A DNA stretch of 64,000 bases from Schlesneria sp. GTDB lineage: Bacteria > Planctomycetota > Planctomycetia > Planctomycetales > Planctomycetaceae. The position numbers and the translations under genes are program-made. The notes below the pieces were generated by a model. That model was not told where the DNA came from and searched no databases. It was given only the letters and a program-made list of their open reading frames with translations. The DNA lies in contig JAQGHU010000104.1 of assembly GCA_028291515.1 (NCBI GenBank), positions 122,960-186,959 on the forward strand, in the 5' to 3' direction. Shown in pieces: positions 9,141 through 18,684 of this stretch (the stretch's first letter is position 1; every line of letters begins with the position of its first letter).

Positions 9141-10280
9141 TCAACACTTCGCCAGCAGATCTCGATAAAGCTGCTCGTAGTCCGCGACCATGCGACGAAC
9201 TTCGAAATGTTCTTCAACCCGAGCGCGACCCGCTTGACCCAACGACTGCCAGATTTCAGGTTGTTGGCACATCGCGACGATTGCGACCGCGAGCGATGCC
9301 GGATCTGCCGCTGGAACCAATCGCCCCGTCCGCGGATCATCAACGATCTCGGAGTTCCCTCCAACACGCGTCGCAATGACGGGTAAACCCACTGCCATTG
9401 CTTCCAACAGCGTCAGGGAGATTCCTTCTGTCAGCGATGAACTGACGAAGAAACCTGCTTGCGTCAGAAGCTTGGGAACATCGTGGCGGTCACCCAGGAA
9501 TTCGACATGTGGGGTGAGATTGAGTTCTCGAGCGAGCTGCTCAAGCTTGGCACGTTCAGGCCCGTCACCGACCAGTTTTAATTTCAAGTCGGGAACTGCC
9601 TGGATGGCGATACTGATGGCGCGTAGCAGAGTTGGAAAATCTTTCTCGGCAGAAAGGCGAGCAACTGAAATGGCGATGGGAGCGTTCGTCGGGCCCGAGA
9701 ACTGAAAGTCGTCAATATCGATGCCATTCCAAATGCGGAGCACCTTCTGCCGCCGTACGCCATCCGACTCCACACACAATTGGGCCGCATCATCCGAAAC
9801 GGCGATGATTTTGTTCACCAGATGGCTGGCCCAGCGGAATTGGGTTCGCGACTTCCAGCCGTGACCCGCTCGCTGACCATGTCGTGTGTTAACGACGATC
9901 GGCACACCGGCCCATCGCGCGGCGATACTGCCATTAATATGCGGATGCGTGTTGTGAGTGTGAACGACGTCGAATCGCTCGGCGCGGAACAGACGTGCCA
10001 TCTGCCGCAGTTGTCCAAATCGCCCAGCGGCTTGCAGAGTATGCACCTTGCAGCCCGCATCACGAATGATGTCGGCAAACCGTCCCACTTCATTGACGGC
10101 CAGGAACTCAGGAACGCACCGCGCCGCATCGTGATGGCGCGCAATGTCGGCCAACAGTCGTTCCAACCCGCCCGTCTTCAAAGTCAGGCTGACATGGCAG
10201 ACTCGCAGTGGACGTGGAGTTGCCACGGCCGACAGTTGACGCGTCGTGGAGGATTCAGTAGCCGTGATGACGGAGCTCAT
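9141..10280 (-). CDS. Family 4 glycosyltransferase
   Basis: 379 residues. GT-B fold with the N-terminal 'RVCHVSLTLKTGGLERLLAD', 'VVHTHNTHPHINGS', the C-terminal donor region 'ISVARLSAEKDFPTLLRA' and the EX7E-containing 'SLTEGISLTLLEAMAVGLPV'. It fits the family of lipid-carrier glycan glycosyltransferases that act at the cytoplasmic membrane face. Its ATG overlaps the TGA of the upstream GNAT-like gene (10277-10280), so the two are probably coupled. Confidence 0.9.
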   Translation of the reverse strand: MSSVITATESSTTRQLSAVATPRPLRVCHVSLTLKTGGLERLLADIARHHDAARCVPEFLAVNEVGRFADIIRDAGCKVHTLQAAGRFGQLRQMARLFRAERFDVVHTHNTHPHINGSIAARWAGVPIVVNTRHGQRAGHGWKSRTQFRWASHLVNKIIAVSDDAAQLCVESDGVRRQKVLRIWNGIDIDDFQFSGPTNAPIAISVARLSAEKDFPTLLRAISIAIQAVPDLKLKLVGDGPERAKLEQLARELNLTPHVEFLGDRHDVPKLLTQAGFFVSSSLTEGISLTLLEAMAVGLPVIATRVGGNSEIVDDPRTGRLVPAADPASLAVAIVAMCQQPEIWQSLGQAGRARVEEHFEVRRMVADYEQLYRDLLAKC

Positions 10281-11503
10281 AGGTTATTCTTCGATGGTGA
10301 TTCATCTTCGGAGGACAATTGGCGACTGGTCGCCCGCACAAAGCCGATCGATCGGCCCAACTGGGCGCTGACACTCTTGAGATGCCGCAGGGCATCGATC
10401 GCATGATTCTTTAAAGTTGGGCGCCGCCAGGTGACCCAGGTCAATTCCGCTCGATCTGTCGACAGTCGACGTTTGTGTTCCGTCTCACCGGCCAGAAAAT
10501 CGACGGCGTCGTAACCGCGTCGAAGCGACTCGCAGATACACAAGTAGTCGAGGGCCACGCCATTGCTGATGCTGCCGTTCGCCGGCGCACGTCCACACTG
10601 GTAATGCAGGACTCGCTGGTGATCCACCAGGATTTGACAGCAGCCGATCAGTCGATTGCCCGCTGTCACTCCGAACAGGCCCATCTTGCCCGACGGAACG
10701 GCGCGATGGAGCAGGTCGAGATGAAAATCGGTAAATCGACGGCTCGCATAGACGCCGGGATAGCCACCGGAGGTCCAATGCGCCTGATGCAGCCGCGTCA
10801 TCTGGTGGAACAGCTCTTCGGCGCGAGTCACCGATTCTGCCCACTCACCCTTAGCGTCGCCTAAGTCACGCAGCGTTCTGCGTATCTTACTTCGCGTCTG
10901 CGAACCCAAGCGCATGATCGGCTCTTCGCCGTTTTCACGAACCGACTTCAGATCGACAAAATAGGAGGGTTTACTGTCGACTTCGGCATCAGGATTTCGT
11001 GCCAGAAACAGTTCGATTGACGGCGTGTCGAAGCCATCCAGTCGCAATTCGTCGCAGCTTGTTTGTCGCTGGATCCAGTCCCAGATGAGTTGCGCAAATT
11101 CAGGATAGTCAGCCGGATCACACAACAGCGAGTTGTACTCCACACAGACCGAATCCGCATCCAGTTCGCCGGCCGTTCCCACGTGGCACGTTTTCAGGCT
11201 GAACGGCCCAGCGGATTGTCCGACTCCTTCCGTCAGCAACGCAATCCCGCAAGGAACCCCATCACGCAGACCGATTGCGAACCGATACGAAACAGTCTCT
11301 CCGTAGTGCGTCAGCCACGTTTCCGTCCAGAGAGACGAACAGGTCAGGCGCTGATTGGACAGCACGAGTTCCAGCCTGCGCCATAGAGACAACACCTCCG
11401 CCTGCGAAGACGCCGACACAACCTTCAGTCGGATTGCGACATCACGGGCAGGCGACAACGTCATCTGCTCGGGTGGTGTCAGCAACAGGCTTGCGGCAGT
11501 CAT
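10277..11503 (-). CDS. GNAT/CelD-like acetyltransferase family protein
   Basis: 408 residues from ATG 11503, which has GGGAGG about nine bases upstream; a TTG three codons earlier is possible. The central domain contains 'LGSQTRSKIRRTLRDLG' and the C-terminal half 'LGVTAGN'-like and 'GCCQILVDHQRVLHYQ' strands, then 'GYDAVDFLAGETEHKRRLS', typical of Acetyltransf_6 (BioF2-like) proteins. It is a second member of the family also seen at 6467-7753, so two acyl transfers may occur on the same glycan. It sits 30 bp after the O-antigen-ligase-like gene. Confidence 0.75.
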   Translation of the reverse strand: MTAASLLLTPPEQMTLSPARDVAIRLKVVSASSQAEVLSLWRRLELVLSNQRLTCSSLWTETWLTHYGETVSYRFAIGLRDGVPCGIALLTEGVGQSAGPFSLKTCHVGTAGELDADSVCVEYNSLLCDPADYPEFAQLIWDWIQRQTSCDELRLDGFDTPSIELFLARNPDAEVDSKPSYFVDLKSVRENGEEPIMRLGSQTRSKIRRTLRDLGDAKGEWAESVTRAEELFHQMTRLHQAHWTSGGYPGVYASRRFTDFHLDLLHRAVPSGKMGLFGVTAGNRLIGCCQILVDHQRVLHYQCGRAPANGSISNGVALDYLCICESLRRGYDAVDFLAGETEHKRRLSTDRAELTWVTWRRPTLKNHAIDALRHLKSVSAQLGRSIGFVRATSRQLSSEDESPSKNNL

Positions 11504-11533
11504 CGGATTCAACCTCCCAATCCAGTTCGCGGT

Positions 11534-12865
11534 TCAGCGAGCCATGATCGCGGTGAAGACATACAAGCACGAGAAGGCCGTGCCACTCGCGAAGGCGAGT
11601 CGAAACGCGTGCCCACGGTTCCAGATGACCAGGGGAGTACCAGACTCGGTATGGATCCAGACCAGATTCAAATAGGCAGCGCAGGTACCGATCAACAGGT
11701 AAGTCGGAACCACGTAGCATCGCGACAGGGAAAAAATCGATGTACACCAGCCGGCAGCCATGGCGCAGATAAACGGGCGCAACCGCACCAGTTCATCGCT
11801 CATCAGCGGTTCCGGTAATCGTCCCATGCGATAGAGCTGCATACCAATAAAGAAGAAGCAGCCGAAAAACATCGTGCCGCCGAACAAGCCCAGTTCGACG
11901 TAAGAATGGACGAACGAGTTATGAGCTACCAGCCCCGCAATATCGGGATAACTTCCCTGTCCCGTCCCGAACAAAATGGCGGGTGATTTCAGTTCTTCAA
12001 ACCCTTCTTGCCAAAGAGTGACACGTTCGTGACCCGTTCCCCCTTCTTCCAGGTCAATTTCGGCCTGGCGACCTGCAATGACCGGCAAGACACAAACTCC
12101 AAGCAGTGCGGCTCCCATGGCCACGCGGCCGCCGAATCGCACCGACAGCACTGTCAAACCGGCAATGCCGCAAGCCAGCAAACCCCCGCGAGACTTCGTC
12201 GACAGCAATCCAATGAACAGGATGATCATCGGGATCAGCCAGAGCAGCCGAATCTTGCTCGCCTTGATGTCTGTCAGGAAATAGGTACAGATGATCCCTG
12301 TCAAACAGATCACCATCGCCATGTCGTTCGGATCCTGGAAAATACCAGTCCCGCGCATGCGTCTGACGAAGATGACTTCTTCTTCGTCTGTCACTCCGTC
12401 GATGTCATCCAGATGCTGAATAAATTCAAAGTCGTAAACTTCATAGAAGTCCAGTACGCACAGCGTCACCATCGTTGACGCGCAGACGGCCACAGTCAGC
12501 AGAAACGTCTTCATGCGACTGGGCGAGTTGACAGTCGTCACGAGTAGGCCGTAGTAGATCAACGTTTTCAGGAACAACGTGCCGGAATCCAGCACTCCGC
12601 CAATGTAGATGTATTGGATGTGCGACAAGGCGATCGCCAGGAAGATTCCCACGACGCACAATGTCACTGGTTGGCGGGCGAGCATGAACCAGCGAAAGTG
12701 TCCGGTGAATGACTGAAATGCCAACGCAAACGTCGACAGGATCAGCAATTCATAGAGCGGCCAATCCGCCATCCATGTGAACAACTCGGCAGGACGCAGA
12801 AAGAGCGTCGCCGTCGTCAAGAGAAACAGTGCGAACGCCAGCGCGGCGATCGACTTGTCCCGCAT
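11534..12865 (-). CDS. O-antigen ligase / polymerase-like membrane protein
   Basis: 443 residues from ATG 12865; a GTG at 12901 would add 12 codons. About ten to twelve hydrophobic helices cover the length. The large periplasmic loop near residues 300-330 has 'LFGTGQGSYPDIAGLVAHNSFVHSYVEL' in outline (key residues G-Q-G and H-N, then a helix), the hallmark of Wzy_C/WaaL-type ligases that join or polymerise lipid-linked glycans. It is the most upstream gene of the minus-strand block, so its promoter should lie in 12866-13275. Confidence 0.8.
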   Translation of the reverse strand: MRDKSIAALAFALFLLTTATLFLRPAELFTWMADWPLYELLILSTFALAFQSFTGHFRWFMLARQPVTLCVVGIFLAIALSHIQYIYIGGVLDSGTLFLKTLIYYGLLVTTVNSPSRMKTFLLTVAVCASTMVTLCVLDFYEVYDFEFIQHLDDIDGVTDEEEVIFVRRMRGTGIFQDPNDMAMVICLTGIICTYFLTDIKASKIRLLWLIPMIILFIGLLSTKSRGGLLACGIAGLTVLSVRFGGRVAMGAALLGVCVLPVIAGRQAEIDLEEGGTGHERVTLWQEGFEELKSPAILFGTGQGSYPDIAGLVAHNSFVHSYVELGLFGGTMFFGCFFFIGMQLYRMGRLPEPLMSDELVRLRPFICAMAAGWCTSIFSLSRCYVVPTYLLIGTCAAYLNLVWIHTESGTPLVIWNRGHAFRLAFASGTAFSCLYVFTAIMAR

Positions 12866-13275
12866 GATTGCTGTCCGCCTGTAACGCGCCACAAAGCGCA
12901 CCGATGGGGTTCAATGCAGACACACCGTCTGCGTTGTCTGTTAGAAACATACCCCACGGCCGGACGTTGCACGGAAGCAACCGACTTGTCGCGGGAAGAA
13001 GACTGCTCGGGTTGTAACGATCGTGCCGAGCGCACTGGTTATCGAAGCCCGGCAAGCATTCGGGCGACCCGCCTCGCATCAACACACACAGATATCTACC
13101 CGCTCAAGGCAGCCCATTTGTGAACCCCGACTAGGCCAGAGCTGTCAAATGACAAACGCGCCATCGAGGCTCTCCGCCCGGCGTTCAGTCCAGAGACAAT
13201 TGCGGGCAACATCGGTGAACGCCATCATAATTTGCATTCTAAAGGTTTGCTGTATCACGCAAGGGCCGGCTCTCT
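12866..13275. other. Divergent intergenic region between polysaccharide block and hscC
   Basis: About 410 bases between two divergently read gene groups, so it should contain promoters for both. I see no convincing gene, no clear tandem repeat and no promoter good enough to call. No Shine-Dalgarno sequence stands out before ATG 13276. Confidence 0.5.
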
Positions 13276-15021
13276 ATGGATCGCATCATCGGAATTGACC
13301 TCGGCACGACCTTTTCTGCCGTTGCCTACATGTCAGACGAGGGAGCCCAGCTGATCCCGAATGCCTTGGGTGATGCACTAACACCGTCCGTCGTCGGAAT
13401 CGACGCAGATGGGCGCATTCTCGTCGGCAGGTCCGCGAAAGAATTGCAAGTGACGCAACCTGATCGAAGTATCGGAGTGTTTAAGCGTTATATGGGGACG
13501 GATTGGAAGATCGAACTTGGCCAACATTCGTTCACGCCCGAAAAGTTGTCCAGCCTGGTTCTGAAGTCCCTTAAGCAAGATGCCGAAGCACACTTCGGTG
13601 AACCTGTCCAAAGTGCCGTGATCACTGTCCCAGCCTATTTCAACGAGCATCAACGCAAGGCAACAATTCGTGCCGGTGAAATTGCCGGTTTGAAAGTCCA
13701 GCGCATACTGAACGAGCCCACGGCGGCAGCCATCGCATATGGCTGGCATTCTGCTGACGAGGAAAAAATCATCGTCGTACTAGACCTTGGGGGCGGCACA
13801 TTCGACGTGTCGGTTGTGGAGCTCTTCGAAGGGACATTGGAAGTTCGCGCATCTTCCGGTGAGACATTCCTCGGCGGCGAGGATTTCACCAGCACTCTGG
13901 CAGCACGAGTCCTGGAACAGCATGGAATGGTCTTCGAGCAAACTGAAACGCGGCATCCGCAACTCATCTCGCGACTACGCCAGGAGTGCGAGCAAGCAAA
14001 GCGGCGCCTCTCCAAACAGGAAGAAACAATCATCCGAGTACCCAATGAGAAAGGGGAACTCTCTGAGAACTCGCGTGCCTCGACGGTGACCCGCGAGCAG
14101 TTTCAAAAGTGGACGAACCACATTTTGAACCGCATTGAAATGCCGATCCGACGCGCTTTGGGCGATGCCAAGGTCAAGCTGGGTGATATCGACGAATTGA
14201 TCCTTGTCGGCGGTGCGACACGAATGCCAATCGTGATCGAACGAGCGACCGAACTGTTCGGGCGTTCGCCAAAAAGTCGCCTTAATCCCGATGAAGTCGT
14301 CGCTCTGGGAGCCGCAGTTCAAGCGGGACTATTCGCTCGCGACAAGTCCGTTGAAGACCTCGTTGTCACCGATGTCTCGCCATTTACGCTAGGGATTGCG
14401 ACCAGTCGCGAACTGGCGGGAGAACTCCAGACAAATTTCTTCATGCCCATCATCAATCGCAACACCCCGATCCCGACCAGTCGCGTCGACCGAGTGAGCA
14501 CCCTGCACGCCAATCAGACATCGATCGACGTGAAGATCTATCAGGGCGAGGGACGGAAAATTGAAGACAACCTGTTTCTCGGTGAATTCAAAGCCTCGGG
14601 TATCCCGCGAGGGGCCGCCGGTCAGGAAGTCGATATTCGATTCACTTATGACCTGAACGGCGTGCTGGAGGTTGAAGCCACGATCGTGGCCACGAAGAAA
14701 CGCATCACCCATGTCATTACGCGTCACGCAAAGGGGCTTTCGGCATCCGAGGTCACCCAGGCGGTCGCCGAGATGGCGGCATTAAAGACACATCCTCGCG
14801 ACGAAGCAGTCAATCGCTTTTTGATTCGCCGCGCGGAACGACTCTATCAGGAATTGCCTCTTACCGAACGTCGTATTCTTGACAATATGATCGTGGGGCT
14901 GGAAGAAGCCTTGGAACTACGCGACCCGGCCGCAATTGAATCTAACCGCACCGCACTCGAATCATTCCTGAATCATTTTGATACCGAAGACCATAACGAG
15001 GAAACGTACGGTGACGACTGA
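13276..15021 (+). CDS. hscC: Hsp70-family chaperone, HscC type
   Basis: 581 residues. The ATPase domain is complete: phosphate-1 loop '[20 protein letters not shown]', '[15 protein letters not shown]', '[14 protein letters not shown]', phosphate-2 '[19 protein letters not shown]' and the adenosine motif '[14 protein letters not shown]'. The substrate-binding region follows, and the C-terminal lid is short compared with DnaK (about 640 residues). Length and context match HscC, the specialised E. coli Hsp70 that also sits beside J-domain membrane proteins. Here it heads a plus-strand group with two membrane proteins and a J-like protein. The downstream gene overlaps its stop codon. Confidence 0.88.
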   Translation: MDRIIGIDLGTTFSAVAYMSDEGAQLIPNALGDALTPSVVGIDADGRILVGRSAKELQVTQPDRSIGVFKRYMGTDWKIELGQHSFTPEKLSSLVLKSLKQDAEAHFGEPVQSAVITVPAYFNEHQRKATIRAGEIAGLKVQRILNEPTAAAIAYGWHSADEEKIIVVLDLGGGTFDVSVVELFEGTLEVRASSGETFLGGEDFTSTLAARVLEQHGMVFEQTETRHPQLISRLRQECEQAKRRLSKQEETIIRVPNEKGELSENSRASTVTREQFQKWTNHILNRIEMPIRRALGDAKVKLGDIDELILVGGATRMPIVIERATELFGRSPKSRLNPDEVVALGAAVQAGLFARDKSVEDLVVTDVSPFTLGIATSRELAGELQTNFFMPIINRNTPIPTSRVDRVSTLHANQTSIDVKIYQGEGRKIEDNLFLGEFKASGIPRGAAGQEVDIRFTYDLNGVLEVEATIVATKKRITHVITRHAKGLSASEVTQAVAEMAALKTHPRDEAVNRFLIRRAERLYQELPLTERRILDNMIVGLEEALELRDPAAIESNRTALESFLNHFDTEDHNEETYGDD

Positions 15022-15931
15022 GTCGCTCGAAGTCGCTCTCGATGCGCGGCGATGGGCTTTCCGGACGCTAGACTTCCGCATGCTCAGCACCGATTGTTCG
15101 TGTCGTCCATCCGATATCACTTGGTTGCTCACGACCATCGCCGAAGCCGAATATCAATTGCCTTCCGATCAAGTTAATGCAGCGCAAATAGTCGCTAGTT
15201 CCAACGGCCTCACTCAGTCATCGCTGATCGACGCTCAAGCAAGCATTGCGGGGCGATATCATGAGTGCTGGCGGGAACTCGCAGATTTCAAAAACGAGTT
15301 TTTCGAACTGACCATTAATGCACGTTCACGACGATGGCAGACGCTGTCTCAGAGGTGTGTCGATTTTCCCGATCTGGTAACTCAGTTGAATCTTTTAGAA
15401 CCAGGACTTGAAACCAGTTTCCCGTCGTCAATTGACGATGCGCGCCAGCGTGAATTGCTGCAAATCTGTCGCGATGTCTTCTTGGCATCAGCTCCAATCG
15501 CAGCACGCATACGCCGAACCTTCTGCAATGAATGGCGGGCCGATCCTGAGACGTGGGAAAAAGTGGTTGACGATCTTCTGATGACTCACGGTAGAATTTT
15601 GGAAACCATCGCGCCGTGGATCGACGTTTTTGGTGACGAACTGTTTTACGAAACAGGTCTCAAACCAATGAAATTTCCGCTGGATCAAAATCATTTGCAT
15701 GCGGGGATTAACCGACGTGAACGTCAGATGACGCGAACGTCCACCCACAACCCACAAAGTAAGGCCACCGACGCCCCGGGGGTTCTGGTCGGAACGCTCT
15801 GGATTTGGCTGACAGTGGCCATGATTATCATCACAGCAATACTTCTGCTTGCCGAAGACCCCGCTGTGACGCCGGTAGGTTCATTTCCAGTGTCACGATT
15901 CGGAAGTTCTCCGTTTCATCGCTTGAGATAA
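15011..15931 (+). CDS. Membrane-anchored HscC-neighbour protein, paralogue 1
   Basis: 306 residues from GTG 15011, chosen because GAGGAA lies about nine bases upstream; an ATG at 14978 without a ribosome site is the alternative. The gene overlaps the end of the Hsp70 gene by 11 bp, so coupling is likely. It is mostly helical and soluble, with one transmembrane helix near the C-terminus ('[18 protein letters not shown]'). It is clearly related to the next gene through the pattern '[13 protein letters not shown] ... APWI' versus 'DPLRWENAVQSLL ... APWL'. Family not recognised; I infer a membrane adaptor or client-handling partner of the chaperone. Confidence 0.7.
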   Translation: MTTESLEVALDARRWAFRTLDFRMLSTDCSCRPSDITWLLTTIAEAEYQLPSDQVNAAQIVASSNGLTQSSLIDAQASIAGRYHECWRELADFKNEFFELTINARSRRWQTLSQRCVDFPDLVTQLNLLEPGLETSFPSSIDDARQRELLQICRDVFLASAPIAARIRRTFCNEWRADPETWEKVVDDLLMTHGRILETIAPWIDVFGDELFYETGLKPMKFPLDQNHLHAGINRRERQMTRTSTHNPQSKATDAPGVLVGTLWIWLTVAMIIITAILLLAEDPAVTPVGSFPVSRFGSSPFHRLR

Positions 15932-15970
15932 CCGATCACGGAACAGACATCGTTTTCAGGCGAATACAGG

Positions 15971-16960
15971 ATGAATAATCAATCTTCCCAAGCGACCAAT
16001 GCGAGACGACGGTGTCTGCAGATCCTGGAAATGGGCAGCGACGGTAGTAGCAGCAGGAACGAGACAGCTGCACTCCTGATGTACGTGACCGAACGCGACT
16101 ATGCGATTTCGCTGGAAGAAACGGACGCTGCTCAGATCCTGGGAAATCCTCAGGCTGCGTCGTTAGCTCCCGGCACCATCGAGCGAGCGGCCTACCTCAG
16201 TGCCCAAGATCGTATAGAGACAACGATCGCTGGCTTCGCGAGCAGCTTTTTTGACATTCCACAAAATCGGCGACGCAATCAATGGAGATTGCTCGTCGAC
16301 GAATGCAAGCACATTCCTCACCTCTCGCGCTGGCTAGCCGATTTGGAACCAGCATTGGTCATTGAGCGAGTTTCCGAGTCCGGTAACAAATCTGTCGATT
16401 TACTTGTGGCATCTTGCTCCGACGCGTTTTTGACGCGAGGAATCGAAAAGGTTCGGCAACGACAGGCAATTGCCCATCTGTACTGCCAAGATCCCTTGCG
16501 TTGGGAGAACGCCGTGCAGTCCCTGTTGTTGTATCAGCCCGACTTTGTCGGCGCTATCGCCCCCTGGCTGACAGGACTTCGTCGGCTGCATCTTTCCGAT
16601 GCGACAAAAGGAGCGGAACTCCCGCTCGCCGTCAGGGCTACCGCGCCGACTGCTGATGCAGAGAACAATTGGTGGGCATGGTTCGTCGTCCTTTCGATCG
16701 TGGGAGGGATCATTCGCGGCATCGCCGGATTCTCCTCCCCACCTGCAGTCCGCCCGCTGCAGCACTATTCGCCGGTCACTTCACCTGGGGTAATGCGAGA
16801 TATGGCGCCTGGTCATTCACCCGAGGACCGAGAGCGAATCAGGGAAGCACTGAAAAAACTCTTTGACGGTAAAACGATGCCGAATCAGGATGGCGAAGAA
16901 GGAAAGGCTGAAGCAGTACTTCCAGCCGGAGGCTTAGATTTTCCGCCTGCAGTAGAATAG
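15971..16960 (+). CDS. Membrane-anchored HscC-neighbour protein, paralogue 2
   Basis: 329 residues. The helical N-terminal domain parallels the preceding gene: 'SLAPGTIERAAYLSAQDRIE' versus '[18 protein letters not shown]', and the shared 'W...LL...APWL' region. A single transmembrane helix follows ('WWAWFVVLSIVGGIIRGIAGF', about 226-246), then a Pro/Ser-rich, charged tail of about 80 residues. It lies 39 bp after paralogue 1. I do not recognise a named domain. The duplication within a chaperone operon suggests two related substrates or a heteromeric membrane platform. Confidence 0.7.
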   Translation: MNNQSSQATNARRRCLQILEMGSDGSSSRNETAALLMYVTERDYAISLEETDAAQILGNPQAASLAPGTIERAAYLSAQDRIETTIAGFASSFFDIPQNRRRNQWRLLVDECKHIPHLSRWLADLEPALVIERVSESGNKSVDLLVASCSDAFLTRGIEKVRQRQAIAHLYCQDPLRWENAVQSLLLYQPDFVGAIAPWLTGLRRLHLSDATKGAELPLAVRATAPTADAENNWWAWFVVLSIVGGIIRGIAGFSSPPAVRPLQHYSPVTSPGVMRDMAPGHSPEDRERIREALKKLFDGKTMPNQDGEEGKAEAVLPAGGLDFPPAVE

Positions 16961-16992
16961 GCACAATTCAGGGTTGGAAAGACGGAGTTGGT

Positions 16993-18507
16993 ATGTCAGA
17001 TGATCCCTCGCACGAACATGGGCTGCCCGAAAATGTTCGTCATTGGCCGACCGATCCTAAATCCTTACTCGGGGTCTCATCCGATGTGTCACGGCGTGAT
17101 TTGAAACGCGCCTACACGCGGCTGATTAAGCAATACAAACCTGAACACGCTCCCGAGGAATTTCGACGCCTCCGTGAAGCATATGAAGCTCTGAACAGCG
17201 AAGTTGAATGGCGTGAAGTCTATCACCTCCGACTTCGCCAGCAGTCCGACGATCATGACGAACTGCCTGCGGATGCTCACGACGATCTCAAAGTTGACAT
17301 CCCCAATATCGACTTCGTCCAAGAGCAGACAATCGAACACGAAACAGCGGGAAGTAAGCCGCCGCTCCAAAAGCCTGGACAAGCCCCGAGCGGAGCAATG
17401 ACTCAGGATCAATTTTGGCAGCAAGCACTCGATGGCCGAGACCTGAAACCGATTTATCGGGAGCTGACCGATTGGACACGCAAAGCGGTCCCGTGTGAGA
17501 TCGAGTATGCGCGGCTCTACTGGTTATTGACGTTGATTGCCGAATTGGACTCCGAACGGGATCCGTGCGAGTGGTTGCTGGCTGGAATTCAGCGATATCC
17601 GACAAGCTCGCGATTATTCGCGATGCTCGATACAGAGGTGCGTCGCCGCAATGGAGACGTGCCTTCAATCTTCGACAACAAATTGCTTGATGAACGTATC
17701 CCCGTTGGCAGGATTGTTGATCTGGTCGACCTGCGGTGGTATGCCGCGCGGTGCCAGGATCGGTTTGATGTCATTGGCGACGATTTTGATTGGCTGAAGA
17801 GACGCTTTCTAGATGAGGCCGATCAGTGGCTGAGACTCTTAAGCGTGGGATTACAACATGTCGTGCTCACCCACGCTGCGGGATTCGTCAATCAGTTTCG
17901 TGAAGAAATGGGACACGCGACCTCGGCCTCGTCAAATGGTTGGATCTGGGACCTTGTCGACACCAACATGACACTCCATAAGGCTTGGCTCGCGGCACCA
18001 GATTTCTGGAGCCGGCAACCAAGTGGCTTGCCGCCGGTGTTTCGAGAAATTGTGCAATTGGTAGAAGCGACATGGGAATCTTCGATCGCCGAAGCGAAGC
18101 TCCCGGTCCAGGCGGTCTGTCAGTCGATGACAGGAGACCCGAAGAAGAGATACAGGGATCTTCAGGAGGTTGCCAACCGATCGCGACCGATGATGAAACG
18201 GCTGAAAGATTTACTCGATCAGCAACTGGCCGCGCAAGGGATTTACACAATCAGTGAGCTGACACCCGGCCTGGATGAAGAATTGCAGCGTTTTGTACGT
18301 AAGCGTTTCGTCGAAGGAAACTCCTCCAACTTCAATACCATCGTATTGGAGTTTTGTCTCCAGCAGGCGGTCACCCCTCAAGACGTTGCCAACACCTTGT
18401 CGCGAATGACTCAATCAGTCCCGGACGAATACTTCACGATCGCCGAGCAACTGACGACTGACATCGCATTAAACTGCATGGTCCAAGCTCATCGGCTGCT
18501 CTGGTAG
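16993..18507 (+). CDS. J-domain-like protein with altered HPD motif
   Basis: 504 residues. An N-terminal J-like domain (about 20-68) has 'SLLGVSSDVSRRDLKRAYTR' as helices I/II and 'EFRRLREAYEALNSE' as helix III. The loop that should read His-Pro-Asp reads Lys-Pro-Glu ('KQYKPEHAPEEF'). A linker and about 380 mostly helical residues of unknown fold follow; no transmembrane helix is evident. It is the last gene of the hscC group, as J-domain genes accompany hscC in E. coli. Loss of the His normally needed to stimulate Hsp70 means either a specialised HscC partner or a non-stimulating J-like scaffold. Confidence 0.72.
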   Translation: MSDDPSHEHGLPENVRHWPTDPKSLLGVSSDVSRRDLKRAYTRLIKQYKPEHAPEEFRRLREAYEALNSEVEWREVYHLRLRQQSDDHDELPADAHDDLKVDIPNIDFVQEQTIEHETAGSKPPLQKPGQAPSGAMTQDQFWQQALDGRDLKPIYRELTDWTRKAVPCEIEYARLYWLLTLIAELDSERDPCEWLLAGIQRYPTSSRLFAMLDTEVRRRNGDVPSIFDNKLLDERIPVGRIVDLVDLRWYAARCQDRFDVIGDDFDWLKRRFLDEADQWLRLLSVGLQHVVLTHAAGFVNQFREEMGHATSASSNGWIWDLVDTNMTLHKAWLAAPDFWSRQPSGLPPVFREIVQLVEATWESSIAEAKLPVQAVCQSMTGDPKKRYRDLQEVANRSRPMMKRLKDLLDQQLAAQGIYTISELTPGLDEELQRFVRKRFVEGNSSNFNTIVLEFCLQQAVTPQDVANTLSRMTQSVPDEYFTIAEQLTTDIALNCMVQAHRLLW

Positions 18508-18684
18508 CTGATGCAATTCCGGCTTTCTTTTACGCGATGAATTCGTCAGCCAAATGACTATGCGCAATGGCGGTGAATGGCAGTCACAAAATGGAAATGG
18601 CTCACCGTTCAAGTAACAAGTGAGCCCATTTCACCGTGGTGCGGCAACGCAGCGGCAAAATATTCCGCCTAGCAGTTCCAGCCC

